From Bacteroidia bacterium (GTDB lineage: Bacteria > Bacteroidota > Bacteroidia > J057): DNA of 55,929 nucleotides. The notes under the pieces were generated by a model, which saw only the letters and a program-made list of their open reading frames with translations, had not been told where the DNA came from and ran no database searches. The translations under genes and the position numbers were made by a program. Location: the NCBI GenBank assembly GCA_030430575.1, contig JAUIKF010000054.1, positions 1 through 55,929 on the forward strand, written 5' to 3'. Below are positions 1 to 10,159 of the stretch, in pieces (position 1 is the first letter of the stretch; every line of letters starts with the position of its first letter).

Positions 1-28
1 GGAAAAAAGAGATAGTAGAAAAACTCTA

Positions 29-58
29 CTTTTTAAGAGCTGCTTTGCTCTCAAAAAG
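29..58. terminator. Imperfect hairpin with A/T flanks
   Basis: Six-base arms CTTTTT and AAAAAG enclose a second stem AGAGC/GCTCT with a six-base loop. It lies about 160 bases past the stop of the first minus-strand gene and could end the toxin-immunity transcript, but the T run is not a clean one. Nothing else is recognisable in the first 220 bases. Confidence 0.3.
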
Positions 59-220
59 ATGGGACAATGTCATCCAAAGGCTCGCAAATTCTATTTAATT
101 TAGGGGGACAAACCGCAACTGCGCCCATATAGATTTGAAATAAATTCATTAAAACTATTAGCAATCAAGTAGAGATTGTTCCTAGGTTCAAAATTGACAT
201 TTGAGTAGTCTTGCTCTTTC

Positions 221-505
221 TCATGATCCCCAAAATATTAATACTTGTTTTTCTTGATGGATATTCTTTATGAATTCTTTGAATCTTTTTAACGCTGCGG
301 TTTCTCTTGACCTATTTTGAATAAGATAGTTGTGTATAACTTCTATGTGGTTTGGATACAATACTGTTTTTCCATATGTATCAATATACAATGATGTTTC
401 TTTTTCAAGGTGTTTTATAATTTCATAAAACATTCTTTCGAAGTCTTCTGTAATCTCAAACAAAGGGTTTTGTTTTTTAAAATCACTAGTGCTATAAAAT
501 TCCAT
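221..505 (-). CDS. Small protein, candidate immunity protein for the upstream RHS toxin
   Basis: The 94-residue product has no signal peptide or membrane segment and is rich in Glu, Lys, Phe and His, with a probably helical character. I do not recognise the family. The ATG lies only 8 bases after the stop of the 1992-residue RHS protein on the same strand. In polymorphic toxin systems the immunity gene typically follows the toxin tail directly and is small and cytoplasmic, so position and size argue for immunity to the toxin tail. The function is inferred from context only. An alternative is an unrelated hypothetical gene. Confidence 0.6.
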   Translation of the reverse strand: MEFYSTSDFKKQNPLFEITEDFERMFYEIIKHLEKETSLYIDTYGKTVLYPNHIEVIHNYLIQNRSRETAALKRFKEFIKNIHQEKQVLIFWGS

Positions 506-513
506 GTTTTAAT

Positions 514-3500
514 TTATCTAAAGGTTTTAGCAGGAAAGTTTGTAATTGTCTTGGATTTTGCAGGCTCTACTACCACTCGATTTATTCTTTCTCCCTTTGT
601 GCCAATTACTCTTCCAAATTCTTTCTCATACAGAACCCTCTTACCTTGTATTGTTACTCTATCAGGGTTTTTGACTGTTCTATCATTTAACTTTTGCATT
701 TGGTTAGGTTTTTTATATTTGGATTTGTTAGGATACTTTTTTCTATCAACATGACCGTTATCAGTATGTTTCGTAGGTTTTGGAGCCCCCCCACAATTAT
801 GCGCCACCACCCCATCTTCCCCAATAAAATACGTATGGTCGACAGCCACCTCAAAGTTATACACCACCAAGAAGGTATCCAATAGGGCCACTGAATCCAC
901 CAAGGCAAAGCCTGATAACGTAGTCAAAGTATCTCCTGCCGCGATAATGCACGCATCCGTCCACGCCCCATTGCAGAAGAAAGGATGCTCGGGGGTGACG
1001 AGAATAGGGTCACTCTCTTGAACAAAAAGCTGGACAGCTTGATGCGTCTCACGGACGACTGTCCTGACGACAGGTTGGAGCAGATGCTCGCCCGTCTCTT
1101 CTCGATATGCCCAGACCATATCTCCTTCTTTGATCTCTTCGATGGGGACCAGGCTATCGGCCGTTTGGATCAGGGTTCCTGCGGGGAAACAGGTGAGGTC
1201 GCAAGGCCCATCATTATACTTTTTTCTGAATTTCCGATAGGCAGTGATCAGCTTATCCATTCGCGACCCTAGCCTTGCTGCGGTCTTGGCTAGTTTAATC
1301 TGGCTAAGTCCAGGTACAATAACCCCGCCCCATGACAAACCAGCTCCTACTTTATCCCCTCTGGACCATGAAATACCGCCATCTATCCCGTCTGCCAGTT
1401 GGCTTACAATCGGAATCTCAGATGAGCCTATGGTCGCAAAGAACTCTTGCACGACATCTAAACCAATATCCCTGACTAGGTCTTTGTTTTCTTCTACAAA
1501 TTGAGAGACTAACCGAGCTGTCCTTGCCATTTGTCTAGCCAGATTAGGGATGGTAACCTTTCTGGAAAATAAGTTTGGTCCAGGCACATTACCATCATAT
1601 TTATTGAAATCTGGATCAGGAGGAACGTCTACATCCTCCCATACTGTAATATCCTTCCCAAATAAATCATCAACCACATGTGCTACAGCAGAAATAGCCG
1701 TTCCCAAATCAAAGCTAAAGTCTAACCCTCCATCTGGATCAATCATCGACACGGGATTATTTCCCATCGCCAGATAAGGCGAGTAGTGCTGCCCATAAGG
1801 GTCAGGATTGAACCACCTACCCATCCTAGGGTCATAGTTTCTGAGCGCAAAGGCATTCCAACCCGTTTCCGGGTCGTGTTCTATACCTTGGTAGCCAAAG
1901 CGGTACCGATTGGCACCTTGGCTATACCTACCTGGCATGGACCAACCAAAGGGATAATAGTCGGTATAGGTATCTAGAACGACATTTCCGCTGGCATCTT
2001 TTTCTCCATTAATGACCGCTCGAATATTCCCAAGGTGATCAGACAATTCATACCTAAATGGGTTACTGACCATCATTCTATAATACACGCCTATGCGTGT
2101 AGCCCCATAGATAGGCACCTCCGTTTGGTCAAAATAGGAGATGATGTGTTCCCCCTCTTGAGTCACTCCTTCATCATAGATACTTATAATATTCCCTTGG
2201 ACATCTCGAATATACCAGGTCGTTTTATCCGTGATGTGATCTTTTTTGGACAAGCGATGCCCGCCGTCATCATAGGTGAAGCTTAATTTGAGGGTATTGG
2301 TGCTGCGCTCAAAGACTTCCTTAATATCACCATAAGCATTGTAGGTGAGTTTAATATTGTCTGCTAAATGTTCTGTCATTCTGCCTACCTCATCATACAC
2401 CATTTGCACCGTAGAAATGTCTTCGAAGCCTGCGTCTCCAGAAGCATCTAAAAGAGATATAAGTCGGTTGGGTTTCGTGCTTGAATAGGTATAGGTCAGC
2501 CTATCCATATTCCTATTGGAACCATAAGCATCGCGGTTGAGGGAAGTAATGTTCCCATTCCGATCATAATTGATATTCCATACCCGATAGTCCTGAGAGC
2601 TGGTATAACTTTCTACCTGGGAACTATTTTGACCAGGCAATATCTGTCCATAATTGGCTTCTGCTAACTGGAACCTGTCATTATATAGGTATTGGTATAT
2701 GTGCTGATTGCTTCCTGCTGCCTCATATCCTCTGGTGTTCCACCTTTGGGCGGCGATGAGTCCTCCAAATTGTTCATTGGCAGAAGTTGATCCATTAAAA
2801 TTGAAACGCTCTTCTAAGAAGGTATTATTCCTCGAATAATCCCCCTCATAGTAATCCAGCGACATGCCAAATACATCCTTCCCAAACCTTTTGTTGGCTC
2901 CCGAGAAGCCATCTTTTCCAGGGTCATAGGCCGTAAGGCTTGGGTGATTAATTGCTTTTAATTTGCCGTCAATGGTATATGCCAAGTCAATCCCCTGAAG
3001 GTCCTCCGCAATCTCTTCGCGCTTGAGCGGGCCATGCAGGTAATATTCATATTCCACCTGTTCTTCCCACAATACTCCATTTGTGCTGAATTCTGTCCTT
3101 AGCAGGCGGTTATCCTTATCATACGTATAGCGATGGAATACAGCGTCTCTTGGAAAGTCTTCATTGTACTTCGTTTGAAGGAGGTTTCCTTGAAAATTAT
3201 ATTCATAATTGATGATATATAGCCCTACACCATTTACCTTTTGGATGGTCCAGTCCAGCCTGCCATGCATGTCATAGCTATACCATGTCTTGGTGTTCTC
3301 ATTCATGGTATAGGAAGCTGTTCCCAATATGAATTTCTGTTCATATTTAGTAGGGCTTATGCCAGCACTTATTAATTCTGCCTGGAGACCAGGGTCTGGC
3401 AAATCGTAATAAGAATAAACTTGGTCATGGCACTTGGCAGGGTCCAAGCCGTTTACTTGGTCCACGATGGTATGAACACTATTGGCAGAAGGGGTTGCCA

Positions 3501-6492
3501 AGTGATTTTCGAAAGCAATATCTCCCTGAGAGCCTGTAGGCGTGTATTCTCCGATTTCAATTACCCTTCCTGAGGATTCATCATAGCTGACATAAGAGAA
3601 ACTCCCCGTTGTCCTTTGATGCGCATCTTGAGAGAACCGGATTTCTCCATCGTGTTTGTACACAAATTCAGTGATCCCTTCATCGACAGATGAACTACTC
3701 ATGGTAAACCATCCATGATAAGAAAAGGAAGTAATATACGCTGGGGCAATAGACGAACTGCCATATACAATTCCCTCAGGCTGTACTTCTGCTAGCAGTT
3801 CTCCTTTTTTGTCATAGTAGTTATAAGCAAAGTTGTAGTAATTCAACTCATAACTTATGCCTACTTGATCATTTAAGTCAACCACTGCAATTCGGTAGAA
3901 TCCTGGTGCTAGCCCTCCAGAAAAAGCGGCGGCAGCAGTACCTGTGACAGGATCTCCAAAAACTGGGGTAGGGTTATCTCGCGTATCAGCTAGGTCCCAA
4001 ATTTTAATAAATGCAGAGGTATTTGTGGTAAATACAAGGGTACTTTCTTTTCCAGGTGGCAGGTGAATATCAATATACCCTAGCTCAGAATGGGTTTCTC
4101 CAGTTACAGCCTGTGTTATCCCTCCGGTATTCCCCACCTTGCAAGAGGCAAGTTGATTACCTGAAAGATCAATAAATGAAACATGCTGATCTCCGTCAGG
4201 GTCAATAGATACAGATTTGAATGCTTGGTACTTGAGGGTCGTCGCCGTGTTATCTGTTATTTTTCCGACATTGGGATTGCTGCGAAATGAAATATAATGG
4301 TCTAGCTCGTCGAGGACAGGGAAAATCCTTGATTTATGCTCATGCCCCATACCCATCCGCAATTTATCTCCTGGCCGACTGCTTACAGTTACTTGACCTA
4401 TTGTGGTTTTTATCCTAGAATAAGGGAAGCCAGAAGTGGCTACATACCCCTCATAGTAATTACTATTACTATAATACAATCCTAAGGGACTCTGAAAATG
4501 TACAGGGTTAGGGTTGTCAATTTTATTCCCTTGGGGGGTCCCATCATTTACATCAAAATCTACATAGGAATACCGCTGTCCAGATGAATTTGTAATAAAA
4601 TTGGGATGATGAAAGAAAGTACATTGGTTCCCTAAAGGAGCGGGGAGCGTCTGTAAAACAGCTCTTCCAAACTCATCAAAGAGCGTAGCCTCTGCGAGGA
4701 TACGTCCTTCAGTGTTATTTTTAGTTTGAGACTGGATATCTCTTCCCAGACCATCAAAATAAGTAATGCTTTCTTTATAGGCCTTATTGTCTCCAACCTT
4801 ATTCAAATCTCCATAAGCTATGGTGTATGACCAGTTACCATTAGGAGGTCCTGCAAACCCTGGAGCGTCTAAACAGGGAGATCCAATCACCGCACCTCCC
4901 CATCCTCGAATAGAAGGAATCTGTTGCAATACCAAGCCTCGCGTATGGGCAAACCGAAAGTGCCTGGGATCAACGGGTATATTGACAACCTGGCCCGTCG
5001 AAGCGTCAGTTTCTTTGGTAAAAAGGGCACCAACTCTAGCAGAATGATCTATCTCAAAAAAAAGGTCTACGTAATCTGAGGTTCCTAATGGAGCCATCTG
5101 AAGTTGAATCTCTGAAGTACTCCCAACTTCTGGTGTTATGGGCTTTAATTCAATTACAGGAACTCCTGAATGGCTTTCATCCAAACCTGCCCCGATAATG
5201 GCAACCTCCAATGAATCTGCTTCTAATAGGTCAATAAAAAAAGTCCCACAACCAAATGAACTATAAGGTAATTTAGTAGCCCCACCAGAAGGGATATCCA
5301 TCTTTATGACCAATTCATCTCCACCAAATGTAGAGGTCTCATGCAACAACTCGCCATTTTTAAGAAATTGAATATAGTAGTGAGAACCTATCTTAACCCT
5401 AGCAATCTTTAGTTCATCGTTATCACTTACTGCACCAAAAATCCCTACCAATCCCCCATCTACATATATTGCCAGATTATCGTTATGGAAGACAACAAAG
5501 GCATATTTAATTGCCCCAAAGCTTAATGAAGACTTACTCTTTGTTAATCCCCATCCCATTCCGTCTATATCACCGCCTAAATATTGAGCTTCTACCTTGT
5601 GCGCTAACCAACCCTCGGAATTCGGGAGCAATCGATTATCTGATATAGCGGTGCCATTAGACAGGGCATTTATTTCTCCTTGATTTACTGTAAGCCCTGC
5701 TACTTCATTCCAAACAGCTTCACTGGCTACTGTAAATTTCTGAACGGCTGATTGAGCCATTGAGTCAATAATGGTTGCGGTGTATTCTCCCTCTTCTAAA
5801 TTCGAAATCTGGGTTCCAAATTGACCATTATCCCATATAACCTGATAAGGAGGATGTCCACCTGAAATGGATAATTGAATATTTCCAGTCTCTCTTGACT
5901 GGCAAGATACATGGTCTATTGAAGCAGTGGCTGAGATCGGTGTTTCGAATGAAGCAAACATTCCTGAAAAGGCTAGATTCGAAGAGCCAAAACTCACTTC
6001 CCCGCGAAGCGATACCCCTCCATTTATGGGAGATTCATATAAATGCTCCCCATTTTTATAAAAATTGACAATGTCACCATTCTTTTCAATTGACAAAGAA
6101 TCACTTTCTTCACATCCATCAAATGAACCAATAAAAGCTCCGCTCTCATATATGTATAGGTTTTCACCTTCAATGACAAAGCAGTAATTAATATTTGAAA
6201 GAGAGCCTGCAATGGCATTTGAGGTGGAGAACCCAAACCCAACAGAACCTCCATTTAATCCATTTAATACATAAGAGAGATGGCCGTCAGTTGAACCTTG
6301 GAGATGATTTAACGTAGCTGCTCCTTTTTCCCAATCTTCATAACCTTGGGATAGAGGCGAAACACTATTTCCATTAATTGACACTTCGCTATTCTCGCTC
6401 CAAAAAACAAAGCTTTGAGCAGGCAAAAGTGTAGAAAAAAGTAAGCAAACTATTGTTAAATAATAGTTAAGGTTATATTTATTCGAATTCAT
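514..6492 (-). CDS. RHS/YD-repeat polymorphic toxin with HINT domain and C-terminal toxin tail
   Basis: A secreted 1992-residue protein. Residues 1-25 form a signal peptide ending LLPAQS. The N-terminal third has repeated ligand-binding-like beta domains and an SprB-like segment near residues 190-255. A DUF6443-like stretch follows around residues 580-640 (SITYFDGLGRD). YD/RHS repeats fill the middle, and the RHS core sits near residues 1530-1640 (DHLGNIRAV, YYPFGW, NPDPYG, NNPVSMIDPDG). A HINT protease domain covers about residues 1768-1899, from CFPAGT through LVTPEHPFF to the closing HNC. The last 92 residues after HNC are a basic tail with H-x4-H and a terminal ITNFP motif, which resembles EndoU/Barnase-type (BECR) RNase toxins; that fold call is tentative. 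RHS proteins encapsulate their toxin, and HINT domains release it. There is no T9SS sorting domain, so the export route is unclear. The immunity candidate follows 8 bases downstream. Confidence 0.9.
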   Translation of the reverse strand: MNSNKYNLNYYLTIVCLLFSTLLPAQSFVFWSENSEVSINGNSVSPLSQGYEDWEKGAATLNHLQGSTDGHLSYVLNGLNGGSVGFGFSTSNAIAGSLSNINYCFVIEGENLYIYESGAFIGSFDGCEESDSLSIEKNGDIVNFYKNGEHLYESPINGGVSLRGEVSFGSSNLAFSGMFASFETPISATASIDHVSCQSRETGNIQLSISGGHPPYQVIWDNGQFGTQISNLEEGEYTATIIDSMAQSAVQKFTVASEAVWNEVAGLTVNQGEINALSNGTAISDNRLLPNSEGWLAHKVEAQYLGGDIDGMGWGLTKSKSSLSFGAIKYAFVVFHNDNLAIYVDGGLVGIFGAVSDNDELKIARVKIGSHYYIQFLKNGELLHETSTFGGDELVIKMDIPSGGATKLPYSSFGCGTFFIDLLEADSLEVAIIGAGLDESHSGVPVIELKPITPEVGSTSEIQLQMAPLGTSDYVDLFFEIDHSARVGALFTKETDASTGQVVNIPVDPRHFRFAHTRGLVLQQIPSIRGWGGAVIGSPCLDAPGFAGPPNGNWSYTIAYGDLNKVGDNKAYKESITYFDGLGRDIQSQTKNNTEGRILAEATLFDEFGRAVLQTLPAPLGNQCTFFHHPNFITNSSGQRYSYVDFDVNDGTPQGNKIDNPNPVHFQSPLGLYYSNSNYYEGYVATSGFPYSRIKTTIGQVTVSSRPGDKLRMGMGHEHKSRIFPVLDELDHYISFRSNPNVGKITDNTATTLKYQAFKSVSIDPDGDQHVSFIDLSGNQLASCKVGNTGGITQAVTGETHSELGYIDIHLPPGKESTLVFTTNTSAFIKIWDLADTRDNPTPVFGDPVTGTAAAAFSGGLAPGFYRIAVVDLNDQVGISYELNYYNFAYNYYDKKGELLAEVQPEGIVYGSSSIAPAYITSFSYHGWFTMSSSSVDEGITEFVYKHDGEIRFSQDAHQRTTGSFSYVSYDESSGRVIEIGEYTPTGSQGDIAFENHLATPSANSVHTIVDQVNGLDPAKCHDQVYSYYDLPDPGLQAELISAGISPTKYEQKFILGTASYTMNENTKTWYSYDMHGRLDWTIQKVNGVGLYIINYEYNFQGNLLQTKYNEDFPRDAVFHRYTYDKDNRLLRTEFSTNGVLWEEQVEYEYYLHGPLKREEIAEDLQGIDLAYTIDGKLKAINHPSLTAYDPGKDGFSGANKRFGKDVFGMSLDYYEGDYSRNNTFLEERFNFNGSTSANEQFGGLIAAQRWNTRGYEAAGSNQHIYQYLYNDRFQLAEANYGQILPGQNSSQVESYTSSQDYRVWNINYDRNGNITSLNRDAYGSNRNMDRLTYTYSSTKPNRLISLLDASGDAGFEDISTVQMVYDEVGRMTEHLADNIKLTYNAYGDIKEVFERSTNTLKLSFTYDDGGHRLSKKDHITDKTTWYIRDVQGNIISIYDEGVTQEGEHIISYFDQTEVPIYGATRIGVYYRMMVSNPFRYELSDHLGNIRAVINGEKDASGNVVLDTYTDYYPFGWSMPGRYSQGANRYRFGYQGIEHDPETGWNAFALRNYDPRMGRWFNPDPYGQHYSPYLAMGNNPVSMIDPDGGLDFSFDLGTAISAVAHVVDDLFGKDITVWEDVDVPPDPDFNKYDGNVPGPNLFSRKVTIPNLARQMARTARLVSQFVEENKDLVRDIGLDVVQEFFATIGSSEIPIVSQLADGIDGGISWSRGDKVGAGLSWGGVIVPGLSQIKLAKTAARLGSRMDKLITAYRKFRKKYNDGPCDLTCFPAGTLIQTADSLVPIEEIKEGDMVWAYREETGEHLLQPVVRTVVRETHQAVQLFVQESDPILVTPEHPFFCNGAWTDACIIAAGDTLTTLSGFALVDSVALLDTFLVVYNFEVAVDHTYFIGEDGVVAHNCGGAPKPTKHTDNGHVDRKKYPNKSKYKKPNQMQKLNDRTVKNPDRVTIQGKRVLYEKEFGRVIGTKGERINRVVVEPAKSKTITNFPAKTFR

Positions 6493-6684
6493 TTTAAAAA
6501 AGATTGGAATTAGTTTTTTAAGAATTGCTACAACTCATTACAGGCAGATAATCCTATCCATGAATATCTCCTAAAATTTACATTACTAGAAACAATGGAA
6601 TCCTAAGAACTATAAAAATAGTTCGATCAAATCACCTGACCCGTTTTACTGATCAGCTAATCGTAGTTCTTCCACCTGTAAAAA

Positions 6685-7146
6685 CTAAGGGCTCTCTGCT
6701 TGGGTCACACCGCTTAAAGTACCATTCCCATTTTGGGTTCTTACCTCTGCATAGTAAGTAGCATTTCCTTGAAACGTCCCTAAATTAAGGATCACTATAG
6801 TCCCATTCCGAAAATAACTGACCCCATTGGCTAAACTACCAGCTCCATGAGCGGGAAAACTCCCAGCAAAAAGTTGATTCCCTCCCTGAGAGGTTCCCAA
6901 ATTGACCACAATGCTGTCTACACTCATCGTGTCAGCTAGTGAGACGCGTAAAATGCATTCTAGAGGAAGGGCCTGTATGACACTTGAAATTGAATCTGGG
7001 GGGACTTCTCTTAACAGTTGGGAAGTATTTGGAGGAACCTTTAAATAAATTCTCAGGTTGCTTGCGGGTAGGGGGCTTTGACCAAATGATTGGGTTGAAA
7101 AAACCAACAGGAGGAGCAATGATGATAATAGGGCTTGTATTTTCAT
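6685..7146 (-). CDS. Small secreted protein upstream of the RHS gene
   Basis: The product has 153 residues if translation starts at the Met that begins a clean signal peptide (MKIQALLSSLLLLLVFSTQS, cleaved near SFGQ). An in-frame start 33 bases further upstream would add an unlikely polar leader. The mature part is Ser/Asn/Gly rich and beta-like, with no recognised domain and no cysteine pairs. It is on the same strand as the RHS gene, separated by 192 bases of AT-rich DNA holding no gene. It may be part of the same secreted system, but its role is unknown. Confidence 0.7.
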   Translation of the reverse strand: MKIQALLSSLLLLLVFSTQSFGQSPLPASNLRIYLKVPPNTSQLLREVPPDSISSVIQALPLECILRVSLADTMSVDSIVVNLGTSQGGNQLFAGSFPAHGAGSLANGVSYFRNGTIVILNLGTFQGNATYYAEVRTQNGNGTLSGVTQAESP

Positions 7147-7193
7147 GATAATTAGGGGGTTTTGTTTTTCACAATACAATGATATGATCCTTC

Positions 7194-7212
7194 GAGCCGA
7201 TTTTATCGGCTC
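7194..7212. terminator. Short perfect hairpin after the HTH gene
   Basis: Eight-base arms GAGCCGAT and ATCGGCTC close a TTT loop directly at the stop codon of the HTH gene, in the 66-base gap before the small secreted protein. No strong T run follows on the minus strand, so it may be a weak terminator or a processing hairpin. Confidence 0.4.
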
Positions 7213-7461
7213 TTATGAAAAATCTTCAAATTTGTATTGAAATTTTACAACAAGTTCGCAGGGACTTGAATAAATATAACTTTCTCTTTGACGGGAATAT
7301 ACAATCGGGGCTCCCATCTCTTTGAGACTATTAATATAATCTTTCGTCCTACTTACAGACAAGCCTAGCCTATTTGCAAGTTTTTGTAAAGAGCCTGTAT
7401 TTTTAGTCCTAATTAAAAAATCTAATAACTCAAAACGATTTAAATTTTCTTCGAATTTCAT
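7213..7461 (-). CDS. Small helix-turn-helix transcriptional regulator
   Basis: The 82-residue product has a winged-helix fold signature: FELLDFLIRTKNTGSLQKLA is followed by a recognition helix RLGLSVSRTKDYINSLKEMG and a short wing (IVYSRQRESYIYS). This matches the HTH_11/DeoR-like DNA-binding module standing alone without a sensor domain. It lies upstream of and on the same strand as the small secreted protein and the RHS toxin, so it may regulate that group. The family call is fairly safe; the target is a guess. Confidence 0.75.
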   Translation of the reverse strand: MKFEENLNRFELLDFLIRTKNTGSLQKLANRLGLSVSRTKDYINSLKEMGAPIVYSRQRESYIYSSPCELVVKFQYKFEDFS

Positions 7462-7618
7462 AATGGCTTAGGGCAAGTGGTAAATAACGGATTTAACCAA
7501 ACGGCAAAATTCATAAGGCTTATTTGTTGAACACTCTTTTTTCATTACAAAAAGATTCTATGTTCAAAACTATAAGACGTGAACAGGCATTCGTGCTAAA
7601 CAATTATTTTAATTTTTG

Positions 7619-10009
7619 CTACCCTTTTTCACTAAACCGCCCCACCACCCGCGTGCTCCCCATCGCCCACAGAACTATCGTCACAGACGAGAGCGGCATC
7701 AAGATCGCCGCCACGAGGGGAGACAGCAGCCCTTGGACCGCAAATGCCAAGCCTACCACATTGTAGAGGAATGCAATCGCAAAGCCTACTTTGACAAGCG
7801 CCATGCTTTTCCGTGCAAAGGCGAGCATCTCGCCTAAGCGCCCCAGATGATCGGCATCCAAGATGCCGTCGCAGGCTGGTGAGAAGCTATGGACATCTTC
7901 TGCGACGGCCAGACCGACGTCACTCTGCTGAAGGGCACCAGCATCGTTGAGGCCATCACCGAGCATGAGGGCGCTGTGCCCATTTGCTTGAAGGTTCTCT
8001 ATATAATGGAGTTTGTCGTAGGGAGATTGGCCAAAGTGTAAAGGGGTATTTTGAGGAAATAAAGCAGTCAATTGCTCATTGCCTGCTTGTCGGTCGCCCG
8101 ACAAAAGGGCTAAACGAAAGCGGCTGCTCAGGCGCTTCAGGAGGTCTCCTAGCCCTGCGCGCGCAGGCGCGTGCATCCTAAAAAAGCCAATAGGCTGTCC
8201 TGCTATCGCACACCAGGTGCCATTTTCCGCGACGTCCCCTTCCATTCCCAAAAATCCCGCCGATCCTATTTTTACCCATTGCCCATTTACCCTGCCTTCA
8301 ATCCCACTACCCGGCATCTCTGCGACATCCTCCACGGGCAGGGGCACCTGAGGGGGATAATGTGCCACGATGGCTCGGCTGATCGGGTGAGTAGATTGGA
8401 CAGCCAAGGATACCAGAAGCTGAATATCGCTTGCCGATAATGACGAAGGTGCTTCTGTGACACTTAGGGCTTTGGTCGCTGTCAGGGTCCCTGTCTTATC
8501 AAAGACCAATTGGTCCACTTTTGCCATGCGGCCTATGACCGATGTATTGCGAAGAAAGAGCCCTTTTTCCCCCATGATCCGCATGGTATTCCCCATCGTG
8601 AAAGGCAAGGTCAGGGCCAAGGCGCACGGACAGGCGATAATCAGCACCGCACTGAACACATTGACCCCCATCCCCGCTCCTGCTGTCAACCACCAGTATC
8701 CCCCTGAGAGCGTTGCAATAGCCAGAATGATCACCGTAAAGGCAGATGCCACTCGATCCACCCAGCGACTCAGTTGATCAGGTTTTTCCACCCCAAAGGT
8801 AGCGTGGTCCCAGAGACGGGTTAGGTAGCTTTGGGAAACAGATTTGGTTAAGGTCAACTCGATGGAAGGGCCTAGCTGACGGCCCCCAGCGTAGATGGCG
8901 TCTCCTGCCTTGCGCTGGACGGGCTCGGACTCTCCTGTCACAAAGCTATAATCGATCTGAGCATTGGGGCTCATGAGGACGGCATCAGCAGGGATGAGTT
9001 CTTGGTTTCTGACCAGAATCTGGTCACCGACTTTGAGATCGTGGAGGGCCACACTCGTGTGCCTTTCGTCAACGATTTGGGTGCAAGCCAAAGGAAAGTA
9101 TGCGGCATAGTCGCGGTCAAAGGAGATGGCATCGTAGGTCTTTTGCTGAAACCATTTGCCAATGAGCAAAAAGAAGACGAGCCCTGCCAGGGAGTCGAGG
9201 TAACCTGCGCCACTATGTGTCAAAATCTCAAAGGCTGACCGCCCAAATAGGGCTAGCATGCCCAGGGAGATGGGCACATCAATATTGGGATGCTTTTGTA
9301 CCAAACTCAGCCACCCTGAACGAAAATACGATGAGGCACTGTAGAGCAAGACTGGGAGGATCAGCAGCAGATTGAGGTAACTGAAAAACCGCGCATAGAT
9401 AGGCTCCAGTTCATGTCCAAAGGTCAAATATTCAGGAAAGCTCAGCAGCATGATGTTTCCAAAAAAGAAGCCTGCTACCCCCAACTGGTAATACAGCCGC
9501 CGTTTGGGGCGGTGTGTCTTGGAGTTGTTGAGGTCCTTCAAACGGATATCTGGCTCATAACCAATGGCTGTGAGCAGTTCTGCCACTTCTTGCAAATCTA
9601 TTTGCTGGGGGTCAAAGGTCAGGTAGAGTTCCTTTCGGAGAAAATTGACATTCGCCTGGGAGATGCCCTTGTGTAGGCGATAGAGGTGTTCCAATAACCA
9701 AATGCAGGAACTACAGTGAATCTGGGGCAAGCTGAAGGTGATGCGCACCTGCTCCTCGTCCTGGTAGTCAATCAACTGTGCGATGATCGCCGGCTGACTC
9801 AAGTAGTCAAATCTCGATGTGCCGTCCTCCGCTTTGCGCGTACCAGGATGCTGTTCCAGCTCATAATAGGTAGTCATTTGACTATCCTGTAACAATTGGA
9901 AGACAGTCTTACAACTGTGACAGCAGAAGTTTTTTTCTGCGTGTACGATGGGACGCGGGCCACAATCGTCCCCGCAGTGGAAACAATTATTGGTGATTGA
10001 TTGATTCAT
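7619..10009 (-). CDS. ccoI: Copper-transporting P1B-type ATPase for cbb3 oxidase assembly
   Basis: A 796-residue heavy-metal P-type ATPase that supplies copper to the membrane for cbb3 oxidase maturation. A Cys-rich N-terminus (residues 9-33) precedes an HMA-like domain with CSSC at 99-102. Membrane segments run through about 175-290. The actuator loop has TGES at 358-361. CPC is at 460-462 in the ion-path helix, DKTGT has the phosphorylated Asp at 504, and THPIS and GDGLNDA motifs follow. The pre-HMA Cys cluster and overall length fit the FixI/CcoI branch rather than CopA exporters. In most Bacteroidota ccoI sits next to ccoS and ccoN; here it is 32 kb away, divergent from stress and sensor genes. 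The motif shared with the cco operon lies about 155 bases upstream of the start. Confidence 0.93.
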   Translation of the reverse strand: MNQSITNNCFHCGDDCGPRPIVHAEKNFCCHSCKTVFQLLQDSQMTTYYELEQHPGTRKAEDGTSRFDYLSQPAIIAQLIDYQDEEQVRITFSLPQIHCSSCIWLLEHLYRLHKGISQANVNFLRKELYLTFDPQQIDLQEVAELLTAIGYEPDIRLKDLNNSKTHRPKRRLYYQLGVAGFFFGNIMLLSFPEYLTFGHELEPIYARFFSYLNLLLILPVLLYSASSYFRSGWLSLVQKHPNIDVPISLGMLALFGRSAFEILTHSGAGYLDSLAGLVFFLLIGKWFQQKTYDAISFDRDYAAYFPLACTQIVDERHTSVALHDLKVGDQILVRNQELIPADAVLMSPNAQIDYSFVTGESEPVQRKAGDAIYAGGRQLGPSIELTLTKSVSQSYLTRLWDHATFGVEKPDQLSRWVDRVASAFTVIILAIATLSGGYWWLTAGAGMGVNVFSAVLIIACPCALALTLPFTMGNTMRIMGEKGLFLRNTSVIGRMAKVDQLVFDKTGTLTATKALSVTEAPSSLSASDIQLLVSLAVQSTHPISRAIVAHYPPQVPLPVEDVAEMPGSGIEGRVNGQWVKIGSAGFLGMEGDVAENGTWCAIAGQPIGFFRMHAPARAGLGDLLKRLSSRFRLALLSGDRQAGNEQLTALFPQNTPLHFGQSPYDKLHYIENLQANGHSALMLGDGLNDAGALQQSDVGLAVAEDVHSFSPACDGILDADHLGRLGEMLAFARKSMALVKVGFAIAFLYNVVGLAFAVQGLLSPLVAAILMPLSSVTIVLWAMGSTRVVGRFSEKG

Positions 10010-10108
10010 TATTAAGTGAGAGGAGTTAATAACTTACTGATAATCAGCATGTAAAATTAGTAATCTATCAATCAATCAATGAATAAATTTTGAGAGGAAT
10101 TCATCTTG

Positions 10109-10116
10109 CGAAGGTA
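10109..10116 (-). promoter_or_regulatory. -7-like element for ccoI
   Basis: On the minus strand this reads TACCTTCG, one mismatch from the Bacteroidota -7 consensus TAnnTTTG. It lies about 100 bases upstream of the ccoI ATG, and the palindromic motif centre is 52.5 bases further upstream. No convincing -33 element was seen, as expected for an activated promoter. Confidence 0.35.
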
Positions 10117-10159
10117 AAGGCGCCATTATGCATTCACTCTTTACGAAAGGCACTGTGCA

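Noticed and set aside
10040-10085. Replication-origin-like AT-rich repeats
   Set aside because: Similar ATTGATTGAT tracts occur in many gaps here; no DnaA box cluster or dnaA gene was seen.
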